From Gemmatimonadota bacterium (lineage in GTDB: Bacteria > Gemmatimonadota > Gemmatimonadetes > Longimicrobiales > Gaopeijiaceae), in NCBI GenBank assembly GCA_030550695.1, contig JAUQOX010000059.1:1-13370 (forward strand): a stretch of 13,370 nt of DNA, written 5' to 3'. Shown here piece by piece: positions 13,340 through 13,370 of the stretch (positions within the stretch are counted from its first letter, which is position 1; each line of letters opens with the position of its first letter). The position numbers and the translations under genes were made by a program. The notes under the pieces are model-generated. The model was not told the DNA's origin. It saw only the letters and a list, made by a program, of their open reading frames with translations, and did not search any database.

Positions 13340-13370
13340 ATCTGCCCCTGGGCCATGGCCACGATTCCTT
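13324..13370 (-). CDS. C-terminal end of an unidentified protein (partial)
   Basis: A minus-strand frame entering from the right edge ends ...GIVAMAQGQIHQAA followed by TGA (13326-13324). Fourteen complete codons are visible, too few to assign a family. Its plausible residue composition and the convergent arrangement with the hybrid kinase gene make a real gene end likely but not certain. Confidence 0.35.
   Translation of the reverse strand, partial: GIVAMAQGQIHQAA

Overview
The window is very GC-rich bacterial chromosomal DNA. It carries eleven recognisable genes plus a probable gene end at the right edge, and it has no sign of mobile elements, CRISPR or RNA genes. The gene set suggests a Gram-negative bacterium of the Gemmatimonadota (FCB group): a secreted S9 peptidase opening with a 'LTLDMYLDLETVSSPQISPDG' style propeller, a TonB-dependent receptor with a carboxypeptidase-regulatory-like domain followed by a DUF4249-like protein, an exported D-aminoacylase ending its signal in 'GAQ', and a class IV histone-deacetylase-family enzyme. 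The phylum is an inference from family resemblance and base composition, not from a marker gene.

Layout. Positions 1-1669 (minus): the N-terminal part of an exported S9-family peptidase (cut by the left edge), preceded by a cyclic-nucleotide-binding/GGDEF protein with a good promoter candidate. Positions 1670-2018 hold no convincing gene. Positions 2019-3928 (minus): a tightly coupled pair, an HDAC-like deacetylase then a D-cysteine desulfhydrase-type PLP enzyme. After a divergent spacer with a perfect hairpin, 4204-7712 (plus) encodes the TonB-dependent receptor and a DUF4249-like envelope protein whose genes overlap by one base. Positions 7713-7797 form a convergent spacer with a hairpin and a strong G-quadruplex motif. 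Positions 7798-9140 (minus): a DtxR/MntR-type metal regulator overlapping (ATGA) a uridine kinase gene. Positions 9266-9604 (plus) look like a small self-contained unit: promoter candidate, 63-residue protein, and the only classical hairpin-plus-T-run terminator in the window. This terminator lies directly in front of the ribosome binding site of the D-aminoacylase gene (9629-11233). Positions 11351-13255 encode a PAS-PAS hybrid sensor protein whose kinase core looks degenerate while its receiver is intact. A short minus-strand reading frame enters at the right edge.

How the genes may work together. Most look like independent short operons. A possible common theme is peptide and D-amino-acid scavenging: an exported S9 peptidase, an outer-membrane receptor pair, an exported N-acyl-D-amino-acid deacylase and a cytoplasmic D-cysteine desulfhydrase. 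This is inference only. Signalling genes (cNMP-gated c-di-GMP synthesis, a probable pseudo-kinase with receiver, a metal-dependent repressor) are interspersed. The most interesting points are the degenerate hybrid kinase, the small gene with a terminator that must lie in or just before the D-aminoacylase leader, the altered metal site of the D-aminoacylase, and the HDAC/D-cysteine desulfhydrase coupling.
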